IMG/VR virus record: IMGVR_UViG_3300047446_000164
Coordinates: 1 to 64,000 of that record
Source: a virus
DNA length: 64,000 nt
Reading direction: 5' to 3' (one strand)
Part shown: positions 26,479 through 34,725 of the stretch, piece after piece
Layout: each line of letters opens with the position of its first letter
Position numbering within the stretch: the stretch's first letter is position 1
Made by a program: the position numbers and the translations under genes
The notes under the pieces: model-generated
The model's database searches: none
Told to the model about the DNA's origin: nothing
What the model saw: only the letters and a program-made list of their open reading frames with translations

Positions 26479-26932
26479 CTTCGTCAGGTTTCAGCACGTA
26501 CTCAGGCGCGGCAGGAATGCCGCCTTCATTAGTACCGACCGGCGCTTTCGGCGCATCCAATCGGCGGTTCACATAGACGTCGCCCACTTCCTTGGCGGCC
26601 TGCTCAATGATCTGCAACGCCAGCGGCAAGTTGCCTTTCGACTCAGCGCGGTCGGCCATCCGATCCATCATGCGCAGCCGCGCAGCGCGGTTGGCAATGC
26701 CGATCTCAGCCGTCTCCTCGCGGAACCGCTTGCGCGTGTCCTCGAACAGTGTGCGCCACTTGATGTTCAGCGTCCGGCCGGCGTACTTCGTCGGGTCGTA
26801 GGTTTCCACCTGCTGGCGGGTGACGTCGAGCCGGAATTCTTCCTTGACTTGAGCCGCAACCTGCGACGGCTTGTCGAAGCACGCCAGCGCCTGCACGATG
26901 AAGGCTTTAACGTCATCCTTGAGTGCCGCCAT
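26453..26932 (-). CDS. Terminase small subunit (DUF2280-like)
   Basis: A 159-residue protein starting MAALKDDVKAFIVQALACFD. It has an N-terminal helix-turn-helix-like region (SQVAAQVKEEFRLDVTRQQV) and a helical oligomerisation region, as in DUF2280 phage proteins next to TerL. Small terminases recognise the packaging site and regulate TerL. Its position directly before TerL supports the call. Confidence 0.86.
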   Translation of the reverse strand: MAALKDDVKAFIVQALACFDKPSQVAAQVKEEFRLDVTRQQVETYDPTKYAGRTLNIKWRTLFEDTRKRFREETAEIGIANRAARLRMMDRMADRAESKGNLPLALQIIEQAAKEVGDVYVNRRLDAPKAPVGTNEGGIPAAPEYVLKPDEDVPDQPIL

Positions 26933-26964
26933 GGGAGTTGCCTTCCGTCAAGGGGCCGTCAATG

Positions 26965-27609
26965 TCAAGCCGCCTTCAGCAGACAGGTACCGCACGCCCT
27001 CGCTATGTTGATCTTTGCCACCTCTGGGGCGGCGTTTGCAGCGGCAACCAGCTGAGCCAGCGTGCCTTCGGGGTGGCCGACACCGTAGCGGCGGACCACG
27101 CCGACAAACTCCTCGACGTCGTGGCCGCGAATGAACAGCTTGGGCATGCCGTCCTTGGTGAAGGCCGGGCTACCGAAGTCGTCCTGCTCCTGACCGATGT
27201 GGTAAAGCTCGTGCTCCACCAGCGCGCAGAACTCGGCGTCGCTGCAGGTCAGGCAGTAGCTGGCGTCCAGGGTGATCAAGTAATCAGGCACCATGCCGAA
27301 CCAGTCGGCCATCTGCTGTTGCTGGCGCCCCTTCTGCCACGGTCCGCAACGGAACAGCATCTCTTCGCACTGGCCGATCACCGTGCGGCCCTGCTTGTTG
27401 AAGCCGCCCGGCGCCCACAGAAACTGGACGTCGGCATATTCGAGGTGGGCGTGGTCGGGATTGTGCAGTTGGCCGCCCTCGGTGAGGATCTCGGCCCGCG
27501 CCCACTTGAGCACCTCGGGTGCGGGTGCGTATCGCGCCGACAGCAGGTCGGTGAAGCTTTCCGGCGGCAGTGGGCGGGACTGCCCGGGCGCGGCCGGCTT
27601 TTTCGCCAT
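26965..27609 (-). CDS. Putative phage metallopeptidase
   Basis: A 214-residue protein with a zincin motif HExxH in FCALVEHELYHIGQEQ (about residues 130-145), followed by a downstream acidic residue. It corresponds to the phage 'putative metallopeptidase' group found next to terminase genes. The substrate is unknown. The Cys pair in YCLTCSD may bind a second metal. It overlaps the following small gene stop by one base. Confidence 0.8.
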   Translation of the reverse strand: MAKKPAAPGQSRPLPPESFTDLLSARYAPAPEVLKWARAEILTEGGQLHNPDHAHLEYADVQFLWAPGGFNKQGRTVIGQCEEMLFRCGPWQKGRQQQQMADWFGMVPDYLITLDASYCLTCSDAEFCALVEHELYHIGQEQDDFGSPAFTKDGMPKLFIRGHDVEEFVGVVRRYGVGHPEGTLAQLVAAANAAPEVAKINIARACGTCLLKAA

Positions 27610-27854
27610 TACAGCGGGTCAACCGCCAGCATAACCGGCGGCATCGTCACGCCCAGCACCGTCAACCCGATCGACCCGCCGGCGGCTAGCATGGCCAGCT
27701 CGTTCTCGGACGGCTTCCAGTAGCTGACCACGGCGGGCATGCCCTCCACCTCGATGCGGGTGATCGGCAGGGCGTCGCACGGCAACTGCGCCTGGTCCCA
27801 ATCCTTGGGTGCGCCCAGCACTGCATTGTTCGTGTGGTGCTGGTGCTTGTTCAT
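27609..27854 (-). CDS. Small late-operon protein, unknown
   Basis: An 81-residue protein beginning MNKHQHHTNNAVLG. It contains YWKPSENELAMLAAGGSIGL, a pattern often seen in small phage proteins near terminase. The last part is hydrophobic. I place the start at 27854; an upstream in-frame extension is less likely. Function is unknown. Confidence 0.65.
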   Translation of the reverse strand: MNKHQHHTNNAVLGAPKDWDQAQLPCDALPITRIEVEGMPAVVSYWKPSENELAMLAAGGSIGLTVLGVTMPPVMLAVDPL

Positions 27855-28121
27855 AGCGTTCTTTCTGGTTGTCGCTGCCCGCTCCAGGCTGGAACCGCCG
27901 GCGCGAAGATCTGCACACGGCGGCCGGACCCACCCGGTCATGCTTCGTCAGCGACTGCGCCCGCTTTTCAAGCCCGCCCGCTGGAGCGCGATGGACGGCG
28001 ACGTTTAACACCGAGTCAATATCGGTTCATGCCCGTCGCACACTTAATACTGCACGCTGACAAGCACTATTTTTTGCGCTAACATTTAATTGCAAATTTA
28101 CATTTATTTCGGGAGAGCGAA

Positions 28122-28382
28122 ATGCTGAATCTCGCGGAAATCGAGCGCAAAATGCTGCAGGCAAACGATGCGCTAACGACCGATCCCCAGGGTGCAGAAA
28201 CACTGCGCGGCCTGACTGTAGATGAATCGCAGTTTGTCCTAGCCGTGGAGAGAACGGCGGACCAAAATGTCGGCGCGGCAGAATCGATGGCTTACCGACA
28301 GTTGCGAAACCTACATGCGGCGTCGCGCCAAATGAACGCAATCCAGCTTCGCGCTCGACGACCCAAACTCACCGACAAATAA
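28122..28382 (+). CDS. Small soluble protein, paralogue of the next gene
   Basis: An 86-residue protein starting MLNLAEIERKML after a good GGGAGAGCGAA ribosome-binding site. It is rightward, against the late operon. It contains LRGLTVDESQFVLAVE, which aligns with LLGLTLAESHFFLTFE in the gene at 28516, so the two are diverged duplicates. The family is not recognised. The AT-rich region upstream may hold its own promoter. Confidence 0.72.
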   Translation: MLNLAEIERKMLQANDALTTDPQGAETLRGLTVDESQFVLAVERTADQNVGAAESMAYRQLRNLHAASRQMNAIQLRARRPKLTDK

Positions 28383-28515
28383 CTTCTGTTGACGTATTCT
28401 CGCTTTGCGACACTGTCTTGATCGGCCACAACCATGGTTGCTCAGCCGTAGTGTGCTGCACACGCCTACCACCGGGCTTAAAATTCGCGATACGGCAACG
28501 GCAAGCGAGGCGGAA

Positions 28516-28770
28516 ATGCTTAACCTAAACGACGGGCAACGCAGCGAACTTCTTCTGCGTGGAGCGCTAACGGTCGACGAAGACGGCGATGAGGTCCTGC
28601 TAGGCCTTACTCTCGCCGAGTCGCACTTTTTTCTAACGTTTGAGGAGCACCCGGTAGAGACTCACGCCACAGGCGAAACAGTTCTGTACTATCAACTGAA
28701 GCACAAACACTTAGCAGCACGCAGCGCGGCGCTTCTCGGACCAGCTGAAAGAGCGCAAGCTCCCGGCTGA
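28516..28770 (+). CDS. Small soluble protein, paralogue of the previous gene
   Basis: An 84-residue protein starting MLNLNDGQRSELL, with GAGGCGGAA before the ATG. Shared features with the gene at 28122 are the MLNL start, the LTVDE segment, the G-L-T--ES-F-L core and a YxQL segment. It is rightward and probably belongs to the same accessory island as the receiver protein that follows. Function is unknown. Confidence 0.7.
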   Translation: MLNLNDGQRSELLLRGALTVDEDGDEVLLGLTLAESHFFLTFEEHPVETHATGETVLYYQLKHKHLAARSAALLGPAERAQAPG

Positions 28771-28917
28771 CTGGCCCAGACGTCTTCTCCGCCCATCTCT
28801 TGTTGTCTATTCATGAGTGACGACCCGGCTTTATCCTACCAGGTGGCGAGAAGCGCGCTTACGGGTAGGCGAATTCGGTGCAAATAAAATCCTTCCATGT
28901 TACGGAGGGATTTACCT

Positions 28918-29289
28918 ATGGTTGAAGCTCGACAAGTCCGAGTGCTTATCGTCGACGATAACAGAGACGCAGCAGACCTTTTGTCGGATTTTTTCTTACT
29001 GCACGGCTACATGACTGAAATCGAGTATGACGGCTTCGCGGGTCTGTCGGCTGTGCTCGCCTTCGCACCGAACGTTGTTTTTCTTGACTTAGGCATGCCT
29101 GAACTTGATGGGTTCGAGACGGCACGGCAGATCCGTAGGCTAACGAGCATTCAACAGCCAAGATTGGTAGCATTTAGCGCTTGGGGCGATGAATACACTA
29201 GGGCGAAGACCAAAGAAGCCGGCTTTGATGCGCATGTGGTCAAGCCTTCAGACCTCAATATTTTGCTCGCCGAAATCGAGCGCCGATAG
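28918..29289 (+). CDS. Stand-alone response-regulator receiver protein
   Basis: A 123-residue single-domain CheY-like receiver. It has the acidic pair Asp13/Asp14, the phosphorylation site Asp57 in VVFLDLGMPE, Ser87 and Lys109 in VVKP. GGAGGGA precedes the ATG at 7 bases. No output domain or kinase lies nearby, so it would need a host kinase and act by protein contact. It lies rightward inside an island interrupting the late operon, which marks it as an acquired accessory gene. Confidence 0.88.
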   Translation: MVEARQVRVLIVDDNRDAADLLSDFFLLHGYMTEIEYDGFAGLSAVLAFAPNVVFLDLGMPELDGFETARQIRRLTSIQQPRLVAFSAWGDEYTRAKTKEAGFDAHVVKPSDLNILLAEIERR

Positions 29290-29304
29290 CAGAGGCGCCC
29301 AGAG

Positions 29305-29472
29305 CTATTCTCCAACATCTGCTCGATCCGGCTGACGGCTCTGCGGCAGCAGGTGCCAACCCAGGATGCGACGGATCTCGTCAGGGCATGGCGGTGGGTC
29401 CAGCGGGGCGTGGGTGCGCGATTCGAGCCATTCGCGGACGTCTTCCTTGGAGGGCTTTGTCGTCTGCGTCAT
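29305..29472 (-). CDS. Small phage protein, unknown
   Basis: A 55-residue charged protein starting MTQTTKPSKEDVREWLESR and ending in an Arg/Asp-rich tail. The helical RRILGWHLLPQ segment recalls short phage proteins found at the beginning of late operons. It follows the HNH-like gene by 10 bases. Function is unknown. Confidence 0.6.
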   Translation of the reverse strand: MTQTTKPSKEDVREWLESRTHAPLDPPPCPDEIRRILGWHLLPQSRQPDRADVGE

Positions 29473-29482
29473 GTTCGATCCG

Positions 29483-29890
29483 TCATCGGCGGAACGTGTA
29501 GCGGGCACTGCTGGAGCTTGGTAACCCTGGATCGTAGAGGGTCCGTTCAATGCGCAAATCTCGCGCATCTGGCGCGGAGTCAAGATGCATGGCGGCATCC
29601 AACTTCGCTTGCAACTCGGCGGCACAGCGTTTGCTATCCCTATTACGCCGGCCGGCCTGAGCTGTTTTCGCGTTGTCGCGGGGGTAGCCCTTGCGGATGT
29701 TCCCTAACTCGTATGCTCCTGAGTCGTGCAGCCGCTGCATCTGCAAGCAGTCATGCCCACGTCCACGACGGTCAATATCATCACCCCACCAATTCACCCA
29801 TTCTTCGAAGCTCAGTCGGAACGGAATATCACGCTCAGCCGCCCTGCTCTTCTGCGCCCGGTAGGCGCGACGTAGTTCGGCTTGCTTCAT
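29483..29890 (-). CDS. HNH-like small phage protein, first late gene
   Basis: A 135-residue basic protein starting MKQAELRRAYRAQKSRAAER. The segment LSFEEWVNWWGDDIDRRG, then a GAYELGNIRKGYPRDN motif, resembles phage HNH-type nucleases in which the usual His/Asn metal ligands are altered. Activity is therefore doubtful. It is the first gene after the late promoter and terminator at 29.91-29.98 kb. HNH proteins often assist terminase. Confidence 0.6.
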   Translation of the reverse strand: MKQAELRRAYRAQKSRAAERDIPFRLSFEEWVNWWGDDIDRRGRGHDCLQMQRLHDSGAYELGNIRKGYPRDNAKTAQAGRRNRDSKRCAAELQAKLDAAMHLDSAPDARDLRIERTLYDPGLPSSSSARYTFRR

Positions 29891-29908
29891 GATTCACCCC
29901 ATAAATGC

Positions 29909-29930
29909 AAAAACCCGCACATGGCGGGTT
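29909..29930 (-). terminator. Terminator directly after the late promoter (tR'-like)
   Basis: On the minus strand AACCCGC/GCGGGTT with a five-base loop, ending in TTTTT. It lies only about 10 bases downstream of the predicted late transcript start, so most transcripts would stop after about 33 bases. This matches the tR' arrangement that Q-type antiterminators overcome. Confidence 0.72.
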
Positions 29931-29947
29931 CTGGGTTCGTTCCAACA

Positions 29948-29975
29948 ACTATAGTGTGATGTGAACTACATACAA
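29948..29975 (-). promoter_or_regulatory. Predicted late promoter (pR'-like)
   Basis: On the minus strand TTGTAT (29975-29970), a 16-base spacer and TATAGT (29953-29948). The start would be near 29941. It faces the late operon and is followed at once by the terminator at 29930-29909. Confidence 0.6.
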
Positions 29976-30273
29976 CTTGTACACGCGAGCGCTTTCCCTA
30001 AACGGTGGGGTGCTAGCCTCGAATCACTGCTATCGGTGAGGCTCGAAGCCTGCATTACGAGTACGGTGAGTGTATGAGTCTCGACGTTAACATAGTGTGG
30101 CAAGGTGCACAAGTAAAATATTCGGACCGCCCGGAAGCCTCGCAAATACATAAAAACAACGTCGCAATGCACTTATTGTTGAAATTGAATTGTCAGGATA
30201 CTATTGATTAGCACATGCGCAACGCGTGTGGATGTCCACCTCACTCTCATATCCAATACCCAGGGATGACAAC
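29976..30273. other. Non-coding AT-rich stretch
   Basis: No convincing gene on either strand. The only open frame (29966-30172, minus) has no ribosome-binding site and no coding character. The stretch separates the leftward late promoter from the rightward lectin gene, whose promoter it should contain. GC is visibly lower than in the flanks. Confidence 0.6.
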
Positions 30274-31392
30274 ATGAAAACTCCAAAGTTGGTAGGTGCT
30301 TGTATGATGGCTTTTGCTTCAGCCCTCTCGTTCGCTGCAGAGGACGGGTGCGAGGATGTTCTTAAGTACAGTTCGCGAAATTTCGAAAAGACGCAGTCCG
30401 ACATCGGAATAGCGCTATCGGTGTACGACCAGTATTGCGAAAATTCTTCAGTCAAATCCGGGACGTCGTTTAATGCCGGCCTCGGAGCAGTTATCGAAGC
30501 AGTTCCAATAAACTTCAACCTCGGCTCAGGGAGCACACAAGAGCGGACGAAGCACTTCTGCAAGACCTTTGATAGTCAATATAAAAGCAATCAGAAATAT
30601 TTTCGGGACGTTTCTACAGTCGTTAACGAGTCCACGTCCGCCTGGTTATCCTGTAAGTCGCTGGCGAGCAGGGGTGTGATATTTAAGCCGCAGATAGCGA
30701 ACACGCTGTTCACAATCGAGGTCACCCGCATGACCCCAGAGGAGGTCTCGGTGAACGGGGTAACGTTCGATGCTCAAGCGGCGTCCTGCAAGGTGCCCAA
30801 TGACGACATCAGCGCGTCCACAGTCGATGCGACTTCGAACACCAGAAAACGCTTAGATAGTGGTGTCTGGACGTTGACCTGCACGCGAACACCAATAGAA
30901 GACCGTGGCACGAAGAAATATCCTGGCTTTGACCTGGCGATCGCCACAACAAAAGGCAGCCTTGTGCTGCCGATCGCTGCGGAAGCTTCGCTGCCAATTC
31001 AGTGGGCGACCGATATCCAGCGAAAAATCACCGCTCTGGAGGGTTCGTCCAGCTCTCACACCTCGAGCCTCAAAAAGCTGACCTTTGCGTCAGGCATAAT
31101 CCCGATGGCCGCAGTCAATACCCGCCCGCTCCTTGACGGCGGACAGTGCCCGGCGAACTCGGACGCAACGCGGGGAGAAAGGGGCGGGAGAATTATATTC
31201 CCGGCGCCGTTTCAGGAGCCGCCACATGTGAGCATTGCCCTTTCCAGTTTCGATTTAACCGGAAGTACTAACCGACTTACAGTGACAGTGACAGGCGTCG
31301 ATACTCAGGGCTTTAATTATCAATATGTGACTTGGTGCGACACGAAAATTTGGAGCTCTCAAGCTACGTGGATCGCCATCCCAAAAACCTGA
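30274..31392 (+). CDS. Secreted protein with C-terminal H-type lectin domain
   Basis: A 372-residue exported protein. The signal peptide is MKTPKLVGACMMAFASALSF with likely cleavage after SFA or FAA; AGGGA precedes the ATG. Residues about 25-300 are an unrecognised region with six or more cysteines. Residues 304-372 match the H-type lectin fold: IIFPAPFQEPPHV, SFDLTGSTNR, GVDTQGFNYQYVTW and a final ATWIAI strand. H-type lectins form trimers that bind N-acetylgalactosamine-type sugars. The gene stands alone, rightward, between the Q-like gene and the late promoter, so it is an accessory gene probably expressed from the lysogen. Confidence 0.8.
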   Translation: MKTPKLVGACMMAFASALSFAAEDGCEDVLKYSSRNFEKTQSDIGIALSVYDQYCENSSVKSGTSFNAGLGAVIEAVPINFNLGSGSTQERTKHFCKTFDSQYKSNQKYFRDVSTVVNESTSAWLSCKSLASRGVIFKPQIANTLFTIEVTRMTPEEVSVNGVTFDAQAASCKVPNDDISASTVDATSNTRKRLDSGVWTLTCTRTPIEDRGTKKYPGFDLAIATTKGSLVLPIAAEASLPIQWATDIQRKITALEGSSSSHTSSLKKLTFASGIIPMAAVNTRPLLDGGQCPANSDATRGERGGRIIFPAPFQEPPHVSIALSSFDLTGSTNRLTVTVTGVDTQGFNYQYVTWCDTKIWSSQATWIAIPKT

Positions 31393-31422
31393 GCGCTACC
31401 GCTACGATCTCAGACAGGCAAG

Positions 31423-31989
31423 CTACAACGGCTTCGTCACCATCGAATATGCATTCGTCCGGAGCGAAGCCGCTGCCCGTCCATTATGTGCCAGCAGCAG
31501 CCCCTCCAGTTCACTGACCATATCGAGCGCCTTCTCGCGCTCAAAGCCGCCACCACCGATTTCACCGCGACCAGTTCCCTTGCAAGGCACACAAATGCGC
31601 CGATCGACCGTGTTGCCGCTGCCAGAGCACGTTGAGCACTTTCCGTCCAGCCAGTGCGCCAGCGAGCGCTCGGCCACACGCCGGTACAGCGCCTGCGCAG
31701 CCTGCGCATCCCAAGCGCTGCCCTCACGAACCCACTTCCGCTCGCGGCCCTTCTCCATCACGCGCGCGGTCCAGATGCGCAGCAGCTGGGCCAGGTTGGC
31801 ACTGCCGGACTCGAACAGCTTGTGCTGCGTGCCGTCGGCGTACTTCACGCGCGAGAGCAGCGAGCCGATGCCTGCGCCGGCGGTGTCGGCCAGCGCCGCC
31901 GCGCACAGCGCATCCGTGGCATGGTGGTGCTCATCGTCGCGAAGGTCGGACGAGTTGACGGCATGAAGGTATCGGTCGGCAAAGCCCAT
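31423..31989 (-). CDS. Q-like late antiterminator candidate with DnaJ-type zinc finger
   Basis: A 188-residue protein. Residues about 115-140 hold two CxxCxGxG modules (CSTCSGSG and CVPCKGTG), the zinc-binding pattern of the Q-82 type phage antiterminators and of DnaJ. It starts at 31989 with GGAG upstream. It is the last gene of the leftward early operon, just before the late promoter region, as Q is in lambda. That position and the promoter-terminator pair at 29.9 kb support the role, but it is not proven. Confidence 0.65.
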   Translation of the reverse strand: MGFADRYLHAVNSSDLRDDEHHHATDALCAAALADTAGAGIGSLLSRVKYADGTQHKLFESGSANLAQLLRIWTARVMEKGRERKWVREGSAWDAQAAQALYRRVAERSLAHWLDGKCSTCSGSGNTVDRRICVPCKGTGRGEIGGGGFEREKALDMVSELEGLLLAHNGRAAASLRTNAYSMVTKPL

Positions 31990-32066
31990 TTCGCTGCTCC
32001 AAGAGGTGTGGCTGGACGTTAACACAGGTATTGCCGTTGCGCTAGACTGTCGATGTGGCAACTCGC

Positions 32067-32477
32067 TCAACCGCGCAATTGGCGCAACGCTTTCTCGTAG
32101 GCGGCTGCCAGCATGCCGACCTCAAGCTTCGGCAGCGCGCGGACGTAGTAGCTGATCGCCAGACGAATAGCCGCGTACTCGCCGGTGGTCAAGTCGAGCA
32201 GCGCCGTCGGACGCGCGCAGGCCTTGCGCAGATGGCCCCACGCCAGCACCGTCTTGTCGTAGAGCCTGCGGTTACCCTGCTGCGACCAGATCGCAGCGCT
32301 CGTCAGCAGGTGCTCCGTCAGTGTGTTGGCCAGCGCGCCCGGCGCGGCGCCACGCTTCGCCGCGTCCAGCGCGATCAGCACCAGCAGCGCGGTCTTGTCG
32401 CCCTCCTCCTGCCCGACCGGCTGCTTGGCGGCCAAGAGGTCCAACGGGTTCAGCAGGAAGTGGTCGCGCCCGCTCAT
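32067..32477 (-). CDS. Unknown replication-module protein
   Basis: A 136-residue helical protein starting MSGRDHFLLNPLDLLAAKQP. It overlaps the DnaC-like gene by four bases and is therefore likely co-translated. It has no recognised domain. Phages with DnaC-type loaders often encode such a small helical protein next to the loader. Confidence 0.62.
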   Translation of the reverse strand: MSGRDHFLLNPLDLLAAKQPVGQEEGDKTALLVLIALDAAKRGAAPGALANTLTEHLLTSAAIWSQQGNRRLYDKTVLAWGHLRKACARPTALLDLTTGEYAAIRLAISYYVRALPKLEVGMLAAAYEKALRQLRG

Positions 32478-33256
32478 GCCGCAACACCTTCACGCCGGCT
32501 GCGGTACGACTCCCAGTCGCACACCACCAGCTGGCCGCCGCCCTCGCGCAACCGGTCGAAGGCCCGGGCGCCGAGGTATTCCTCCAGCGCCTTGATGGCC
32601 AGGTTGCTGATCACGATCGTCGGCCGGCCGGCTTCGTAGCGCCCGTTGATGATCTCGAACAGCACAAGCTTTTCGGTATCGGTGCCGTGCTGGACGCCCA
32701 CCTCATCGAGGATCAGCAGGTCCGGATCGACCAGGTCGGCGATGGCCTGCGCCTCGGTGCGGCTGTTGCCCTTGGCGTAGGTTTCCTTCACGGAGCGGAC
32801 CGCGCGCATCACCGAGGTGAACACCGGCTGACCGCCCTGCCCCAGCACGACGTGAGCAATGCCGATCGCCAGGTGGGTTTTCCCAGTGCCGACGTCGCCG
32901 CAGAGGATCAGGCAGGCGCCGGCCTTGCGCACCGCGGCGAAGTTCGAGGCGTAGCGGGCAGCGATGCGCAGCGCCTTCTCGGCCTCGTCGCAGGTCGGCA
33001 CGTACGTTTCGAGCCGACGGTCAGCAAAGCGCTCAGGAATCGCCGCGCGGCCCAGCCGAGCATCCCAGGCCCGGCTACGCAGTTCGGCCTGCCAGGAGGC
33101 CTGTGCTGCCACCGCAGCGGCATTCTCGGTAGCGTGCTCGCATTGCACACAGCCGGACCAGCCACCAGCCAGCAGCAGCGAGGTGTATTCGCCGTGCAGC
33201 TGGCAGGTTTCGAGCATGGCGCTCATATAGCGCGGCCGGCGATCAGAACTCGCCAT
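32474..33256 (-). CDS. DnaC-like helicase loader ATPase
   Basis: A 260-residue AAA+ protein. The N terminus has a zinc-type cluster (CQLHGEYTSLL then CVQC). The ATPase core has Walker A GDVGTGKTHLA (about residues 128-138), Walker B DLLILDEVG, and sensor 1 in TIVISN. It would load the host DnaB helicase at the phage origin. The ATG at 33256 overlaps the DUF1376 gene by 14 bases; upstream in-frame Met codons are inside that gene and rejected. Confidence 0.87.
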   Translation of the reverse strand: MASSDRRPRYMSAMLETCQLHGEYTSLLLAGGWSGCVQCEHATENAAAVAAQASWQAELRSRAWDARLGRAAIPERFADRRLETYVPTCDEAEKALRIAARYASNFAAVRKAGACLILCGDVGTGKTHLAIGIAHVVLGQGGQPVFTSVMRAVRSVKETYAKGNSRTEAQAIADLVDPDLLILDEVGVQHGTDTEKLVLFEIINGRYEAGRPTIVISNLAIKALEEYLGARAFDRLREGGGQLVVCDWESYRSRREGVAA

Positions 33257-34031
33257 TTTTACCAACCCCTGCCCGGTAATCCTGCGTGGCGAAGTTCCCA
33301 TGATTTCCTTTCGATTTCGACGTCGCGCCTGCGCCATTCTGAGTAACCCATTCGGCTTTGAAGCCCTGCCAGCCACGTGTGCAGCAAATCTGCAGAGCGC
33401 TGTCCAGCGAGAGGCCAGCCAGCGCAGCCTCCCTACGCACGGCATCCAATGCAGTCTTCGTGGCCGGAGCCTTCTTCGCCGTGCGAAGCTTCAACCAATC
33501 GGTGACGGTCTGCGCAGCGACACCAGAAGCCAACAGATCATCCCTGACGGAATATTTCTGCGCGCCAGCGCTATGCTTTTGATCTTCTATTTGGTTATTG
33601 GTTATTGGTTCTTGGTTAGTTTTCAATCCGCGACCTACTGGCTTCCCGGTGGGAGCCAGATCGGAACCGGCTGGGTTACCGCTGGGTTTCGGATTGGTCG
33701 CCGGTTGCTTGCGCGGGCGACCGCCGGCTTTCCCGTTTTCGCGAGCTGTTGCGGCCTTCTGGTGGTACTCAACGATCACCGCCTTGCAAATATCATGGTG
33801 GTAACCGTCGACTTCCTGGACGAATTTGAAGCGCAATAGCTTCTGTACGACCGCGCGCTCCTCCTCTGCCTCCACACCAATTTGGTCGCACAGTGCCTCG
33901 AAATCGAGTGTCAGCGGCTTTTCGGTATCGTAGTAGACGTCCATCATGTCGCGGTATATCCAACGAGCGACGCGCGTCATGTGAACGGTTCCCGAGCGGA
34001 AGTCGCCAATATGGAACGGGTAGTAGTTCAC
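33243..34031 (-). CDS. DUF1376 replication-associated protein
   Basis: A 262-residue protein. Residues 1-95 are the DUF1376 domain (MNYYPFHIGDFRSGTVHMT, WIYRDMMDVYYDTEKPL), which precedes helicase loaders in many phages. A basic Pro/Asn-rich linker follows, then a C-terminal helical region with SGVAAQTVTDWLKLR resembling primosomal winged-helix segments. It probably recognises the origin and hands over to the loader. The phage origin may lie in or near this gene, but I see no clear iterons. Confidence 0.83.
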   Translation of the reverse strand: MNYYPFHIGDFRSGTVHMTRVARWIYRDMMDVYYDTEKPLTLDFEALCDQIGVEAEEERAVVQKLLRFKFVQEVDGYHHDICKAVIVEYHQKAATARENGKAGGRPRKQPATNPKPSGNPAGSDLAPTGKPVGRGLKTNQEPITNNQIEDQKHSAGAQKYSVRDDLLASGVAAQTVTDWLKLRTAKKAPATKTALDAVRREAALAGLSLDSALQICCTRGWQGFKAEWVTQNGAGATSKSKGNHGNFATQDYRAGVGKNGEF

Positions 34032-34570
34032 GAAAAATATTCCTCGGGGGTCAGGACCTCGTAGCCGTCGATCAAGTGGGACAAGATCTCGGCCGCTACC
34101 TTGTATGAGTCATCCATGATTTCCCTGCCGGTATATCGAAAGACTTTCCATCCCTCTTTCTGCATGAAGCGGTCACGTGCCTTCTCCCGACGGCGCTCCT
34201 GCTCCGTGCGCTCATGAAAAGCAGTACCGTCGCACTCAACGATTACACGCGAGGACACACCTTGATAACGGAAGTACGAGACCATGAAATCGGCACTATA
34301 TTTACCTACCGGGTATTGCGGCGATAACACTAGTCCGGTCGACCAGACCTCGACGTCTATTGGCTCGGAAAACGGCATCCCGTTCAACCGAGCAACGACT
34401 TGGAGCGCTACGTGCAACATCATCTCGATAGGCGATTGCTTGTGAGGCGTCTCCGACAATTCAGCAAAAGCGCCGCAAGAAAACGATTCAGCTTCGAATT
34501 TTCCAACCCATTCAGCTGCGCTATTGATCATTTCCATCACGTTGTTCGGGATCGTGTTAAGTTCGTTCAT
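34028..34570 (-). CDS. DUF559/Vsr-like endonuclease
   Basis: A 180-residue protein. The C-terminal half carries a restriction-fold nuclease motif: SADFMVSYFR, then VIVECDGTAFHERT with the ExK-like acidic residues, KARDRFMQKEGWKVFRYTG and a final helix. This is the pattern of DUF559/Vsr-type PD-(D/E)xK enzymes. It overlaps the DUF1376 gene stop. It may process DNA during replication or protect it; the partner is unknown. Confidence 0.78.
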   Translation of the reverse strand: MNELNTIPNNVMEMINSAAEWVGKFEAESFSCGAFAELSETPHKQSPIEMMLHVALQVVARLNGMPFSEPIDVEVWSTGLVLSPQYPVGKYSADFMVSYFRYQGVSSRVIVECDGTAFHERTEQERRREKARDRFMQKEGWKVFRYTGREIMDDSYKVAAEILSHLIDGYEVLTPEEYFS

Positions 34571-34725
34571 GCCCTGCTCCTGTAAGTAATAATGTCGCGG
34601 ATCGTGGATGCACCTACTCCAAAGCGGCGCGCGAGCGACTCATAGCCGACGCCCCTTACCCCGGGTCGGTGGAGAGCGCGGATCTCACGCACCTGGCTGT
34701 CGGTGAGCACTCGGCGGCGCGTCAC
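34567..34725 (-). CDS. Small HTH protein
   Basis: A 52-residue protein with a GTG start (VTRRRVLTDSQVREIR). ESLARRFGVGASTIRDIITY is a clear helix-turn-helix of the recombinase-type. It overlaps its neighbours by four bases at both ends (GTGA and stop/start). A longer reading of this frame runs through the next gene and is rejected. It resembles HTH fragments common in phages. Confidence 0.72.
   Translation of the reverse strand: MTRRRVLTDSQVREIRALHRPGVRGVGYESLARRFGVGASTIRDIITYRSRA

Noticed and set aside
29966-30172. 68-codon leftward open frame in the late promoter region
   Set aside because: It overlaps the predicted promoter and has no coding character.
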